NCBI RefSeq assembly: GCF_050286925.1
Contig: NZ_JBFWFX010000006.1
Coordinates: 62,001-126,000 of the forward strand
Direction of reading: 5' to 3'
DNA length: 64,000 nt
DNA from: Caloranaerobacter sp050286925
GTDB lineage: Bacteria > Bacillota > Clostridia > Tissierellales > Thermohalobacteraceae
Below, piece by piece: positions 25,598-33,641 of this stretch; position 1 is the first letter of the stretch; every line of letters starts with the position of its first letter. The position numbers and the translations under genes are program-made. The notes under the pieces were generated by a model. It was not told where the DNA came from. It was given only the letters and a program-made list of their open reading frames with translations, and ran no database searches.

Positions 25598-25673
25598 ATA
25601 AATATCCTCCCTTTTATTTTTTTCTGCTTCCGTTATTATTTATTCCCAATCATATTTATTCTAAACAATCATT

Positions 25674-26849
25674 TTATTTTTCAAATGTACCTTTTACTTT
25701 TACGACTTTATTTTCTACCATTACTTTACCCATAGCTATGACAGTATCTATTTCTAGCCTTTCTTTATCAAGAAGCACAATATCTGCATCATAATTTTCC
25801 TTTAGATAACCTTTTTTATTCAGTTTTAGTATATTTGCAGGATTTGAAGTAATTACTTTAATTGCATCTTCTATCCTTATTCCTTCATCTAATATTGCAT
25901 CTCTAACTTCTTTAAATAAAGATGTAACTTTACCCACTTGAAGGCCTATACATTCACCATTTTCATCGAATTCTGGCAAACTCCCCTGCCCATCAGATGA
26001 GAAAGTTATATTTTCTATTGGCACTCCTTCTTCAAGCATTATTTTTAATGCTCTACTACATTTAACTTCTCCTTCTTCTAGAAATTTCTCCACACTACTT
26101 GTCGTAAAATCCACATTCCCACCTTTTTTGGCATATTCAATAGCCTTCCTGAATAATTTTAAATTTCTATTCATATGTGTTGGTAAAAACTGCTTTATCG
26201 GTATTTCAGTTCTTTCAGCTATTTCTTCTAAAAATTGAACTTGTCTAGGTCCATCTCCCATATGGATATTTACAATACCAGCTTTTCCTGATAATATACC
26301 ACCTACCCTTGAAGCCGCTGCAATTTTAGCAATTTCGTCTATTGTAGGTTGTGACGAGCGGTGGTCTGATAAAGCAATCTCTCCTACACCAATTATTTTA
26401 TCTATTAGTATAATATCATCTTGTATATTACCTGTAACCGTTCTTACAGGAACTTGATAAGATCCTGTATACACATAAGTCGATATACCTTCTTCTTCAA
26501 GTCCTCTAGCTTTAGCTAGAAGATTTGCCATATTTCTAGTAGTTCCATCTGTACCCAAACATCCAATAACTGTCGTTACTCCTCCTGTAGTTATATCTGA
26601 AAGTTGAATTTCTGGAGTCCTCGTTTTGAAACTTCCTTCTCCTCCTCCACCTATTATATGAACATGACAATCAATAAATCCTGGCACAACTATTTTATTT
26701 TTTGCATCTATTACTTCTATCTCTACAAAATCATTAGGAATATTAATATTATCTAAAATATAACCTATTTTTTCTCCTGTTATTAAAATATCTTTCTTCC
26801 CTAGATATTCTGGTGCATATACTTCACCATCTCTAATTAATTTTAACAT
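25674..26849 (-). CDS. iadA: Isoaspartyl (beta-aspartyl) dipeptidase
   Basis: Zinc amidohydrolase that cleaves beta-aspartyl dipeptides arising from protein damage and releases L-aspartate. The 391-residue protein has VVPGFIDCHVHIIGGGGEGS, with metal ligands HVH, and FKTRTPEIQL; SDHRSSQPT and PTHMNRN fit the IadA active site. It lies 30 bases after panD at the end of the pantothenate operon with no terminator between. Since PanD consumes L-aspartate, the linkage may be functional (inference). RBS GGGGGAG upstream of the ATG. Confidence 0.92.
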   Translation of the reverse strand: MLKLIRDGEVYAPEYLGKKDILITGEKIGYILDNINIPNDFVEIEVIDAKNKIVVPGFIDCHVHIIGGGGEGSFKTRTPEIQLSDITTGGVTTVIGCLGTDGTTRNMANLLAKARGLEEEGISTYVYTGSYQVPVRTVTGNIQDDIILIDKIIGVGEIALSDHRSSQPTIDEIAKIAAASRVGGILSGKAGIVNIHMGDGPRQVQFLEEIAERTEIPIKQFLPTHMNRNLKLFRKAIEYAKKGGNVDFTTSSVEKFLEEGEVKCSRALKIMLEEGVPIENITFSSDGQGSLPEFDENGECIGLQVGKVTSLFKEVRDAILDEGIRIEDAIKVITSNPANILKLNKKGYLKENYDADIVLLDKERLEIDTVIAMGKVMVENKVVKVKGTFEK

Positions 26850-26879
26850 GGCCCCAACTCCCCCTTTACCTAGATAAAT

Positions 26880-27263
26880 TTATCTTATATCTCCATGTTC
26901 CTCTTTGTTAGTAACATCTATTATTTTATTATTTTCATCAACAAAAACTACTTTTGGTTTTAACTTTTCTGCTTCATCTTTGTCTACCCAACAATATGCC
27001 ATAATTATTACCTTATCTCCTGGCTGTACTAATCTAGCTGCTGCTCCATTTAAACATATTACTCCACTGTTTCTTTCTCCTTTTATCACATATGTCTCAA
27101 GTCTTGCTCCATTATTAATGTTAACAACCTGTACGCGCTCATTCTCAATAATACCAGCAGCTTCCATCAAAGCTTCGTCTATCGTAATACTTCCTACATA
27201 GTTTAAATTAGCTTCTGTTACAGTTGCTCTGTGTATTTTACTTTTAAATAAATTAATCATCAT
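26880..27263 (-). CDS. panD: Aspartate 1-decarboxylase
   Basis: Pyruvoyl enzyme that makes beta-alanine from L-aspartate for pantothenate synthesis. The 127-residue proenzyme has the self-cleavage site in LNYVGSITID: chain breakage between Gly and Ser generates the pyruvoyl group. The N-terminal FKSKIHRATVTEA and the INGAA-type segment CLNGAAARLVQPGD are typical. GGAGGT lies nine bases before the first of two consecutive ATGs. It follows panC by two bases, so translation is probably coupled. Confidence 0.96.
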   Translation of the reverse strand: MMINLFKSKIHRATVTEANLNYVGSITIDEALMEAAGIIENERVQVVNINNGARLETYVIKGERNSGVICLNGAAARLVQPGDKVIIMAYCWVDKDEAEKLKPKVVFVDENNKIIDVTNKEEHGDIR

Positions 27264-27265
27264 TA

Positions 27266-28114
27266 CTATTCTACCTCCACTAATATATTATCTATTAATC
27301 TCGTTTTCCCAATTCTTACTGCTAATGCAATCAGGATGTTGCCTTTAAGTTTGTCTACCTCTCTAAACGTATCATAATCTATTATCTCAACATAATCAAT
27401 ATCTGCTAATGGCATTTCATTTATCATAGATTTTATACCTTCAATTAAAGTTTTTGCATCTCTCTCACCTTTATTTATCATATCCTTTGCCCAAAACAAA
27501 CTTTTTGATAAAACTAAAGCCTGTCTCCTCTCTTCTTCTGATAAATACGTGTTTCTTGAACTCATTGCTAATCCGTCATGTTCTCTAACTATCGGACATG
27601 ATATTATATTTACATCCATATTCAAATCTCTAACCATTTGTTTTATAACATATACTTGTTGGGCATCTTTTTGCCCAAAATATGCTCTATCAGGAGTTAC
27701 AATATTAAATAATTTCATAACAACTGTTGTAACTCCTCTAAAGTGTCCTGGTCTTGAAGCTCCACATAACTTATCTGTAACACCTAATACTTCAACATAA
27801 GTATTATAACCTTCTGGATACATTTCCTCGACTTCTGGTGCGAATATATAATCTACCCCCACACTCTCTGCTAGTTTACTATCTCTTTCAATGTCTCTTG
27901 GATAAACTTCATAATCTTCTCCTTGTCCAAACTGTTTAGGATTAACAAATATACTTACTACTACTACATCATTCTCTTTTCTTGCCCTTTTCATTAATGA
28001 AAGATGCCCATCATGTAAATAACCCATAGTCGGAACAAAACCTATTGATTTTCCTTTAGCTTTTTCATCTGAAATTATATTTTTCATTTCCTCAATACTC
28101 TTTATTATATTCAT
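27266..28114 (-). CDS. panC: Pantothenate synthetase
   Basis: ATP-dependent ligase joining pantoate and beta-alanine to give pantothenate, 282 residues. The nucleotidyltransferase motifs are evident: FVPTMGYLHDGHLSLMKRA (HIGH-type) near the N-terminus, FVNPKQFG, FGQKDAQQV and SSRNTYLS (KMSKS-like). Fully typical length. It sits between panB (18 bp) and panD (2 bp) in the pantothenate operon. Confidence 0.97.
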   Translation of the reverse strand: MNIIKSIEEMKNIISDEKAKGKSIGFVPTMGYLHDGHLSLMKRARKENDVVVVSIFVNPKQFGQGEDYEVYPRDIERDSKLAESVGVDYIFAPEVEEMYPEGYNTYVEVLGVTDKLCGASRPGHFRGVTTVVMKLFNIVTPDRAYFGQKDAQQVYVIKQMVRDLNMDVNIISCPIVREHDGLAMSSRNTYLSEEERRQALVLSKSLFWAKDMINKGERDAKTLIEGIKSMINEMPLADIDYVEIIDYDTFREVDKLKGNILIALAVRIGKTRLIDNILVEVE

Positions 28115-28132
28115 TATAATTCTCCTTTCAAT

Positions 28133-28969
28133 TTAGCCTTTAAGTTTGTCAATAACTTCTTGACTCATTTTAAAAGTATGCTTCTCTTCTGGGAATGTAC
28201 CCTCATGAACTTCTTTTATATATTCTCTGATGCCTTCTTTTATTTCTTTACCCAAATCTCGAAATTTTTTTACAAATTTAGGAGTAAAATCACTAAACAT
28301 GCCTAACATATCTTGCAATACTAAAACCTGACCATCACAATATCTTCCAGCACCTATTCCAATAGTTGGTACAGAAATTTTTTCTGTTATTATCTTAGCA
28401 AGCGGCTCTGGTACTGCCTCTAAAACTATAGCAAAAACTCCCGCTTTCTCTAATAAAATTGCATCTTCTATAATTTTCTTAGCATTTTCAATACTTTTTC
28501 CTTGAACCTTAAATCCCCCTAATACATTTACCGATTGAGGTGTCAGCCCTAAATGACCACATACTGGTATTTGTGCATCAACTAACGCTTTAACCTTGTC
28601 GATTATATTTTCCCCACCTTCTAACTTAACAGCATGAGCTCCACCTTCTTTTATCAGTCTGCCAGCATTTCTAATAGTATCTTCTACGCTGACATGATAA
28701 GATAAAAAAGGCATATCCGCTATTATCAATGCTCTATTTACTCCTCTAGATACAGCTTTAGTATGATGTATAATATCTTCAATAGTTACCTTAATAGTAT
28801 TTTCATATCCTAACATTACCATTCCTAAAGAATCTCCTACAAGTATACTATCTACTCCTGCTTCATCTAAAAGTTTTGCAGTTGAATAATCATAAGCAGT
28901 AAGCATAGTAATTTTTCTTCCCTCAGCTTTAGCCTTCAAAAAACTAGCAGTTGTAAATTTCTCCTTCAT
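28133..28969 (-). CDS. panB: 3-methyl-2-oxobutanoate hydroxymethyltransferase
   Basis: Ketopantoate hydroxymethyltransferase: uses 5,10-methylene-tetrahydrofolate to convert alpha-ketoisovalerate to ketopantoate, the committed step of the pathway. The 278-residue barrel has MLTAYDYSTAKLLDEAG, VGDSLGMVMLGY (metal and substrate site), KLEGG, HLGLTPQSV and IGIGAG motifs. It follows the reductase gene by three bases. ATG with a GAGGTG site. Confidence 0.97.
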   Translation of the reverse strand: MKEKFTTASFLKAKAEGRKITMLTAYDYSTAKLLDEAGVDSILVGDSLGMVMLGYENTIKVTIEDIIHHTKAVSRGVNRALIIADMPFLSYHVSVEDTIRNAGRLIKEGGAHAVKLEGGENIIDKVKALVDAQIPVCGHLGLTPQSVNVLGGFKVQGKSIENAKKIIEDAILLEKAGVFAIVLEAVPEPLAKIITEKISVPTIGIGAGRYCDGQVLVLQDMLGMFSDFTPKFVKKFRDLGKEIKEGIREYIKEVHEGTFPEEKHTFKMSQEVIDKLKG

Positions 28970-28972
28970 ATT

Positions 28973-29833
28973 TTACACCTCTTTTAATATTTTTTTTAAC
29001 TCTAAAATAGATTTATTTTTATAATCTCCTTCAGTCAATTTAACAGTTTCATAGCCTAAAATTTTGTATAAGTTTAGTAATTCTGGAGCGAAATTTTCTA
29101 GACTCTCAATATGTTTAACTATTGTTCCTACATCTCCTCTTTTTATAGGACCAGTCAATGCTCTTTTAGTCCCAAGTTTTCTTATATTCTCAATAGTTCC
29201 CTTAATCAATGGATATACAGCTTCTATTGCTAATTCTTTATCTACTCCCATAATCTCATAAAACTTTAAACCATAATCGATTAAAGTAACTAAATAATTT
29301 GATACTACACATGCTGAAGCATGATAAAGACCTTTTAATTCTTCTGTTATTGTAAAGAATCTATTGCCGCATTTTTCTAACATATCCTTTAGTATATTTA
29401 TTTTTTCTTTATCCCCTTCTACAGTAAACACAGTATGTTTAAGACTTATTAAAGCAGATTTTATATCTGCAAATGATTGTAATGGGTGCAAACTGTATAT
29501 ATAAGCTCCTTTCTGTTTCAAAGAAATAAGCTCTTTTGAAGATAAAGCTCCGCTCATGTGGACGAAAATCTGGCCTTTTTTTATATCGTAATATTCGGAT
29601 ATTTCATCAGCTACTTTTTTAATTGCATCATCAGGAGTTGTTATAAATATCAATTGTGTTAAATCTAATAGTTCCTGCAAGCTTTCAAAAGCAATGCCTT
29701 CAACCTCTTTAGCTCCTTTTTGTGCAGATTCAAACTTTCTACTATAATATCCTACAACATCGAAACCATTATCTTTTAGATATTTCCCAAAAGCACATCC
29801 TACCTTCCCCGCCCCTATAAAACCTATTTTCAT
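28973..29833 (-). CDS. panG: Rossmann/DUF2520 reductase, probable PanG-type ketopantoate reductase
   Basis: NAD(P)-dependent dehydrogenase of 286 residues: N-terminal Rossmann motif IGFIGAGKVGCAFGKYL and a C-terminal helical DUF2520 domain. Position as first gene of panG-panB-panC-panD, with no other ketopantoate reductase in the operon, indicates that it reduces ketopantoate to pantoate. As I recall, such a protein (PanG) was shown to do this in Francisella and relatives occur in Clostridia; it is unrelated at family level to PanE. The ATG at 29833 follows GAGGAGGGGG. A terminator ends only 18 bases upstream, so expression depends on read-through. Confidence 0.82.
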   Translation of the reverse strand: MKIGFIGAGKVGCAFGKYLKDNGFDVVGYYSRKFESAQKGAKEVEGIAFESLQELLDLTQLIFITTPDDAIKKVADEISEYYDIKKGQIFVHMSGALSSKELISLKQKGAYIYSLHPLQSFADIKSALISLKHTVFTVEGDKEKINILKDMLEKCGNRFFTITEELKGLYHASACVVSNYLVTLIDYGLKFYEIMGVDKELAIEAVYPLIKGTIENIRKLGTKRALTGPIKRGDVGTIVKHIESLENFAPELLNLYKILGYETVKLTEGDYKNKSILELKKILKEV

Positions 29834-29851
29834 TTGACCCCCTCCTCTAAC

Positions 29852-30020
29852 AAAAAACCCCTCTTGTGGGCAAAAAGACACAAGAAGGGTATAGTTACGT
29901 ATTCTTTCTCAAAATTTTCTTCTCCTGTCTCCGTCCACATAGGCTCAGAGCAGTTTTCAAATATTTATATTTTATTGTTAATCAGATTAAATGGTATAGT
30001 TCCACTAAGGATACTATCCA
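29852..30020 (-). ncRNA. Pantothenate operon leader: tandem pan-type hairpins and attenuator
   Basis: Two 29-nt hairpins of identical plan lie at 29992-30020 and 29925-29953. Each has a 3 bp base, a bulged A on the 3' side, a 5 bp middle helix, a bulged A on the 5' side, a 3 bp top and a 5-nt loop. Helices differ in sequence (UGG/CCA, AUAGU/ACUAU, UCC/GGA against CUG/CAG, CUCUG/CGGAG, GCC/GGA with one G-A). This agrees with my recollection of the pan motif, a tandem hairpin with two conserved bulged adenosines found before pan genes. An 11 bp terminator (29858-29868 with 29879-29889) and six T residues follow. Confidence 0.8.
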
Positions 30021-30179
30021 AAAATAATTTTATCATACTAAAATATCTAATACAATCTAAACTGCTAATAAAAATATATTCAAATATTACATTTATTTAA
30101 TAACTTTGTTATGTAATTTTATCTATTAATATAATATATTTCAATAAATTTATAATTTAATGATGCATAATTCAACCTA

Positions 30180-30209
30180 ATGTGTTATACTATTTATGTG
30201 TTAAACTAT
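30180..30209 (+). promoter_or_regulatory. CcpN-like tandem boxes upstream of pckA
   Basis: Two 14-base direct repeats, ATGTGTTATACTAT (30180-30193) and ATGTGTTAAACTAT (30196-30209), start 16 bases apart. The first contains TGTGTTATACT, a perfect match to the Bacillus CcpN consensus TRTGHYATAYW; the second has one mismatch. CcpN represses pckA and gapB in Bacillus. The boxes lie 35-65 bases before the pckA start and overlap a TATACT that may be the -10. Confidence 0.6.
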
Positions 30210-30243
30210 ATTAATTCTATATTTTCATAGGAGGACTGTTATT

Positions 30244-31767
30244 ATGCTACATTTATTCAGCGATAACGCTTTCAATAACATGTTAATAAACCCAACTAAA
30301 AAAGAATTAGAGATTTTAAGCAAAGATAAAGGAATAGTTACAGAATTTAATAGCCTTTGTTTCATAACTAATGTAAGAAGTAGAAGTGCTAAAAATACTT
30401 TTGTTGTAGACGATATACCTTTAGGTGTAGATCAGCAGGGAATTTCTAAAAAAGAAGCAAATAGAATTGTTAATGAAGTGAATAATTATTTAATGAATAA
30501 GGAATTAATTAGATTAGATAAAAAGATGGGAATGCATAGTAAATTCTCATTTAACTGTAGACTTTATATAACTAAAGAATATAGCAGGATTGCATATATG
30601 TGGAATAATTCTTTATTCACTCCCGATAATATTAATCATCCTGATATTGTAAGCGTCTATGTTCCTGAATGGCCTGAAAGGATTATATTAATATATCCAG
30701 AAGAAGGAGTAACTTATATATTAGGAACTGATTATTTTGGTGAAGCTAAAAAATCTTTCTTAAGAATGGCTATGTATAAAGTTAAGAAAATGGGCGGTTT
30801 AGGACTTCATGCCGGTAGTAAAGTGTTAAGAGTAAAAGATAAAGATGGAATATTAAAAGATGTAGGTTTTATTATGTTTGGATTAAGTGGTACTGGAAAA
30901 ACAACATTAACAATCCATGATCACAATCTGAAAGGAGAAGAAAAGGCTATTATTAGACAAGATGATGTAATATTTATGGATATAAACGGATATTGTGCTG
31001 GAAGTGAAAATGGCTTCTTTATTAAAACTGAAGGATTAAGCGAAAGTCAAAGAGTTTTATATAAAGCTGCAACAAGTCCAAATGCCATTTTTGAAAACGT
31101 TAAAGTTTATGAAAATGGTAAAGTTGACTTTTTAAATACAGAATTGACTTCAAACGGAAGAGGCATAGTGCTTAGAGAAGAAATCGATAATACAGATGAT
31201 AGTATCGACCTTGAAAAAGCTCATAAACTTATATTTATAACTAGGAGAAATGATATTATACCACCAGTTGCTAAATTAACCGCTTCTCAAGCAGCTACAT
31301 TCTTTATGCTAGGAGAATCTATTGAAACTTCTGCAGGAGATCCTACTAAAGCAGGACAATCGAAAAGATGTGTTGGTACTAATCCTTTTATTATAGGACC
31401 TGAAGCAGAAGAAGGGCACAGGCTATATCGAATACTAAAACAAAATCCTGATATGGAATGCTATATTTTAAATACAGGAAGAGTTGGTAAAAGCAATAAC
31501 TTTGAAGGAGAAAAAATCACTATAGAAGTTTCAACAACTATTATGCGTGAAATTGCAAGAGATACAATAGAATGGGAAATTGATAAGGATTGGGGCTATC
31601 TAGTACCAAAATCAGTAAATGATTTAGATATGGATAAGTATAATCCAAAAAGATATTACACGGATTTAGAATACAAATCATTAGTAAATAAGTTGAAAGA
31701 AGAGAGAGTTAAATGGTTATCAAGATTTGAAAATTTAGATATGCAATTAGTAAATAGTATAGCATAA
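30244..31767 (+). CDS. pckA: Phosphoenolpyruvate carboxykinase (ATP)
   Basis: Interconverts oxaloacetate and PEP with ATP/ADP; gluconeogenic or, in some anaerobes, anaplerotic. The 507-residue protein has the kinase-specific P-loop FGLSGTGKTTLT (about residues 215-226), the metal-binding RQDDVIFMD, and YKAATSPNAIFENV. It belongs to the ATP-type family but resembles the more divergent branch found in Clostridia. RBS AGGAGG. Monocistronic, with CcpN-like boxes upstream and a strong terminator. Confidence 0.93.
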   Translation: MLHLFSDNAFNNMLINPTKKELEILSKDKGIVTEFNSLCFITNVRSRSAKNTFVVDDIPLGVDQQGISKKEANRIVNEVNNYLMNKELIRLDKKMGMHSKFSFNCRLYITKEYSRIAYMWNNSLFTPDNINHPDIVSVYVPEWPERIILIYPEEGVTYILGTDYFGEAKKSFLRMAMYKVKKMGGLGLHAGSKVLRVKDKDGILKDVGFIMFGLSGTGKTTLTIHDHNLKGEEKAIIRQDDVIFMDINGYCAGSENGFFIKTEGLSESQRVLYKAATSPNAIFENVKVYENGKVDFLNTELTSNGRGIVLREEIDNTDDSIDLEKAHKLIFITRRNDIIPPVAKLTASQAATFFMLGESIETSAGDPTKAGQSKRCVGTNPFIIGPEAEEGHRLYRILKQNPDMECYILNTGRVGKSNNFEGEKITIEVSTTIMREIARDTIEWEIDKDWGYLVPKSVNDLDMDKYNPKRYYTDLEYKSLVNKLKEERVKWLSRFENLDMQLVNSIA

Positions 31768-31797
31768 ATGCGGCTAAAATAGCCGCATTTAGTTTTT
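31766..31797 (+). terminator. pckA terminator
   Basis: Perfect 10 bp stem AAATGCGGCT/AGCCGCATTT around AAAAT, then AGTTTTTT. Confidence 0.9.
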
Positions 31798-31906
31798 TAA
31801 TAAATTATTACTATATCAACATAATATTCTCTATACATGTTTATCTTTGATTTTCGCAGACCTTTTTTATGCAAGCTTTTTTATGATTGAAGCACATATT
31901 AAAATT

Positions 31907-32599
31907 CTATAAATGCTGCCTATTTATATAGTAACTAATAAATGAATAGAAGTTTAAGCTAAAGTGTAATATTATGCAATAAATAATTGATTTTGTTTGA
32001 ACAAACACTATTCCTAAAAATATACCAATTATTAAGTAAAAAATAGTATTCACAAAATCAAAATGGAATATTCCAAAAAAAATGCTAGTTATTATTATTG
32101 TTTGAAGTATTGTGTAGCTTCCATTTAAAGTTTTAAAAAAATATCCTCGAATGAGTACCTCCTCAACAATTGGGGCTGTTATACAAACTTGAAAAAAAGC
32201 TGCTATAGGATTAGAAAATATTTCTTCTATTGAATTTGCTGAATTACTTACTTTATATGAAAAATATTTATCAATAATTATCTGAATTGTATTTTCGTAT
32301 AAAAAATATAAAAAAAACATAATTAACAATGCTATAAACAGCGTTTTTATATTCATTGGCCCAAAGTAATCATATTTAACAGAATTTTTATAATGTAAAA
32401 AAATTATAAATGCCAAATAAAGAAATCCTTGAACTATTCTTTTAATTATTAAAATTTTTTTAGCCTCAAAATTTAAACATAATTTATTAAATAAAACACT
32501 AATCACAGAATATATAATTATAAAAATCATAAATGATACTGAAAAATCCAAAATAGGATACTTAATTTTGATATTCCGCACTCCACCCATTCCTCTCAT
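31907..32599 (-). CDS. CPBP-family intramembrane glutamic endopeptidase
   Basis: Integral membrane protein of 230 residues with about six to seven helices. It carries the three CPBP/Rce1-like motifs: EEVLIRGYFF (EExxxR), FGIFHFDF and ILHFSLN. Bacterial members process or immunise against bacteriocins or other exported peptides; no peptide gene is visible here. The N-terminus is uncertain: besides the first ATG, a GTG at about 32581 lies behind AGAGGAATGGGTGGA. It borders a stretch of decayed genes. Confidence 0.82.
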   Translation of the reverse strand: MRGMGGVRNIKIKYPILDFSVSFMIFIIIYSVISVLFNKLCLNFEAKKILIIKRIVQGFLYLAFIIFLHYKNSVKYDYFGPMNIKTLFIALLIMFFLYFLYENTIQIIIDKYFSYKVSNSANSIEEIFSNPIAAFFQVCITAPIVEEVLIRGYFFKTLNGSYTILQTIIITSIFFGIFHFDFVNTIFYLIIGIFLGIVFVQTKSIIYCIILHFSLNFYSFISYYINRQHL

Positions 32600-32729
32600 T
32601 TATACAATTTCATACCAATTATTTTACACAAACATTATTTAAGCTTGAAATCAATACATCTACATCCTTATATATACCACCCCTAATATTAATCCACTTT
32701 TTGAATTTCTATTTTAGTTTCGCTAATCT

Positions 32730-32985
32730 TTATAAGTTTATTTTACATATCTTAATTTTAGAATTTAAATCATTAATGCCATATGCCTTAATATCAAAAA
32801 CATCATAATTAAATGTTAATTGTTTTTTATCCATTAATTTTCCTAAGTATCTAAGTTCAACTATTTCTTTTTCAAAATTAAATAATTCTATACCTACTGC
32901 ACCTAACTTCGCACAAAATTTTGATTTTTTATAAAAATACCAAGCAAGTTTTCACTAAATCATAATCATTACCATTTGCTATTGC
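32730..32985 (-). pseudogene. Frameshifted remnant of an unknown gene
   Basis: A coding-like stretch ends at TAA (32730-32732). Its last 75 or so codons read without a stop (for example KLGAVGIELFNFEKEIVEL and LGKLMDKKQLTFNYDVFDIK). Upstream the frame is broken by a one-base shift in GTGAAAACTTGC; on the other side it continues as SSYYIAIANGNDYDLVK and then meets a stop. No start or ribosome binding site remains. I do not recognise the family. Apart from this, 32600-33019 holds nothing else I can support. Confidence 0.5.
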
Positions 32986-33019
32986 TATGTAATATGAACT
33001 TCACTTATTTTTATATATC

Positions 33020-33373
33020 CTAGATAAAATTGTTAGATAAAATAAAAAACAGTAGTATTAAAATAGAAACTATAAGTCTAATAAAATGATGTTTTAAGTT
33101 TAACTTCCCATACATTAATAAACCATTTATAATTGCAGAAATATGGAGAATTACTAATCCTATTATTAAAATATAAAATAAATATCTAGTTACTATAAAC
33201 ATATTTAAATTAGACATAATAACTAATAATCCACCTGGTATAACCCCTAAAATGCAGTTTAACTTCATATTTAAATCTCTATTTTTCAGTTGTAGAATAC
33301 CTGCAACTATTGATAATAAACCATAAATACAACTTATAATTAAATATACATAATTTAAAATCACAAATAACAT
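33020..33373 (-). CDS. Small membrane protein of unknown function
   Basis: A 117-residue, very hydrophobic protein with four predicted membrane helices and short loops (GYL-type NYVYLIISCIYGLLSIVAG, then VIPGGLLVIMSNLNMFIV, YILIIGLVILHISAIINGLL and LIVSILILLFFILS). No family recognised. GAGGAG directly abuts the ATG at 33373, so the GTG at 33364, nine bases after it, is a better start. It lies between two pseudogenes in a patch with signs of insertion and decay. Confidence 0.6.
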   Translation of the reverse strand: MLFVILNYVYLIISCIYGLLSIVAGILQLKNRDLNMKLNCILGVIPGGLLVIMSNLNMFIVTRYLFYILIIGLVILHISAIINGLLMYGKLNLKHHFIRLIVSILILLFFILSNNFI

Positions 33374-33440
33374 CTCCTCTTGCTTCTAAATTTAAGTTTA
33401 TATCCTCAAGCGTATTCTAGAAATATATATGTAACTTATC

Positions 33441-33586
33441 TTATTTCTCTATTACTTCTTCATTTCTTCCTACTGTATTTACATAGTATCCTTTATTCCC
33501 ATATTTAATTTTAAATTTACATGTCTATCAAATATCATTAAACTACTTTTCCCTTTGAGATAACCCATGAAAGATAACACACTCAT
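33441..33586 (-). pseudogene. IS200/IS605-type TnpA transposase remnant
   Basis: The segment from 33586 reads MSVLSFMGYLKGKSSLMIFD then RHVNLKLN. After a one-base shift it reads YGNKGYYVNTVGRNEEVIEK and stops at 33441. These are the C-terminal landmarks of IS200-family Y1 transposases (the GYLKGKSSLMIFDRH and GYYVxTVGRN blocks). The N-terminal half with the HUH motif is missing, the frame is broken, a short internal piece is lost, and the catalytic tyrosine after VGRN is gone, so it is inactive. Confidence 0.75.
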
Positions 33587-33641
33587 TTTTTATTTTTTAT
33601 CTGTATACTCTAAGGGGAGCATATCAAAAATAACCGCATTT

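Noticed and set aside
25600..25672. PerR box upstream of the peroxiredoxin gene
   Set aside because: AT-rich sequence has partial resemblance only; no convincing TTATAAT-N-ATTATAA palindrome.
29877..29889. T-box in the pantothenate leader
   Set aside because: There is no T-box antiterminator sequence or specifier stem; the leader has tandem bulged hairpins instead.
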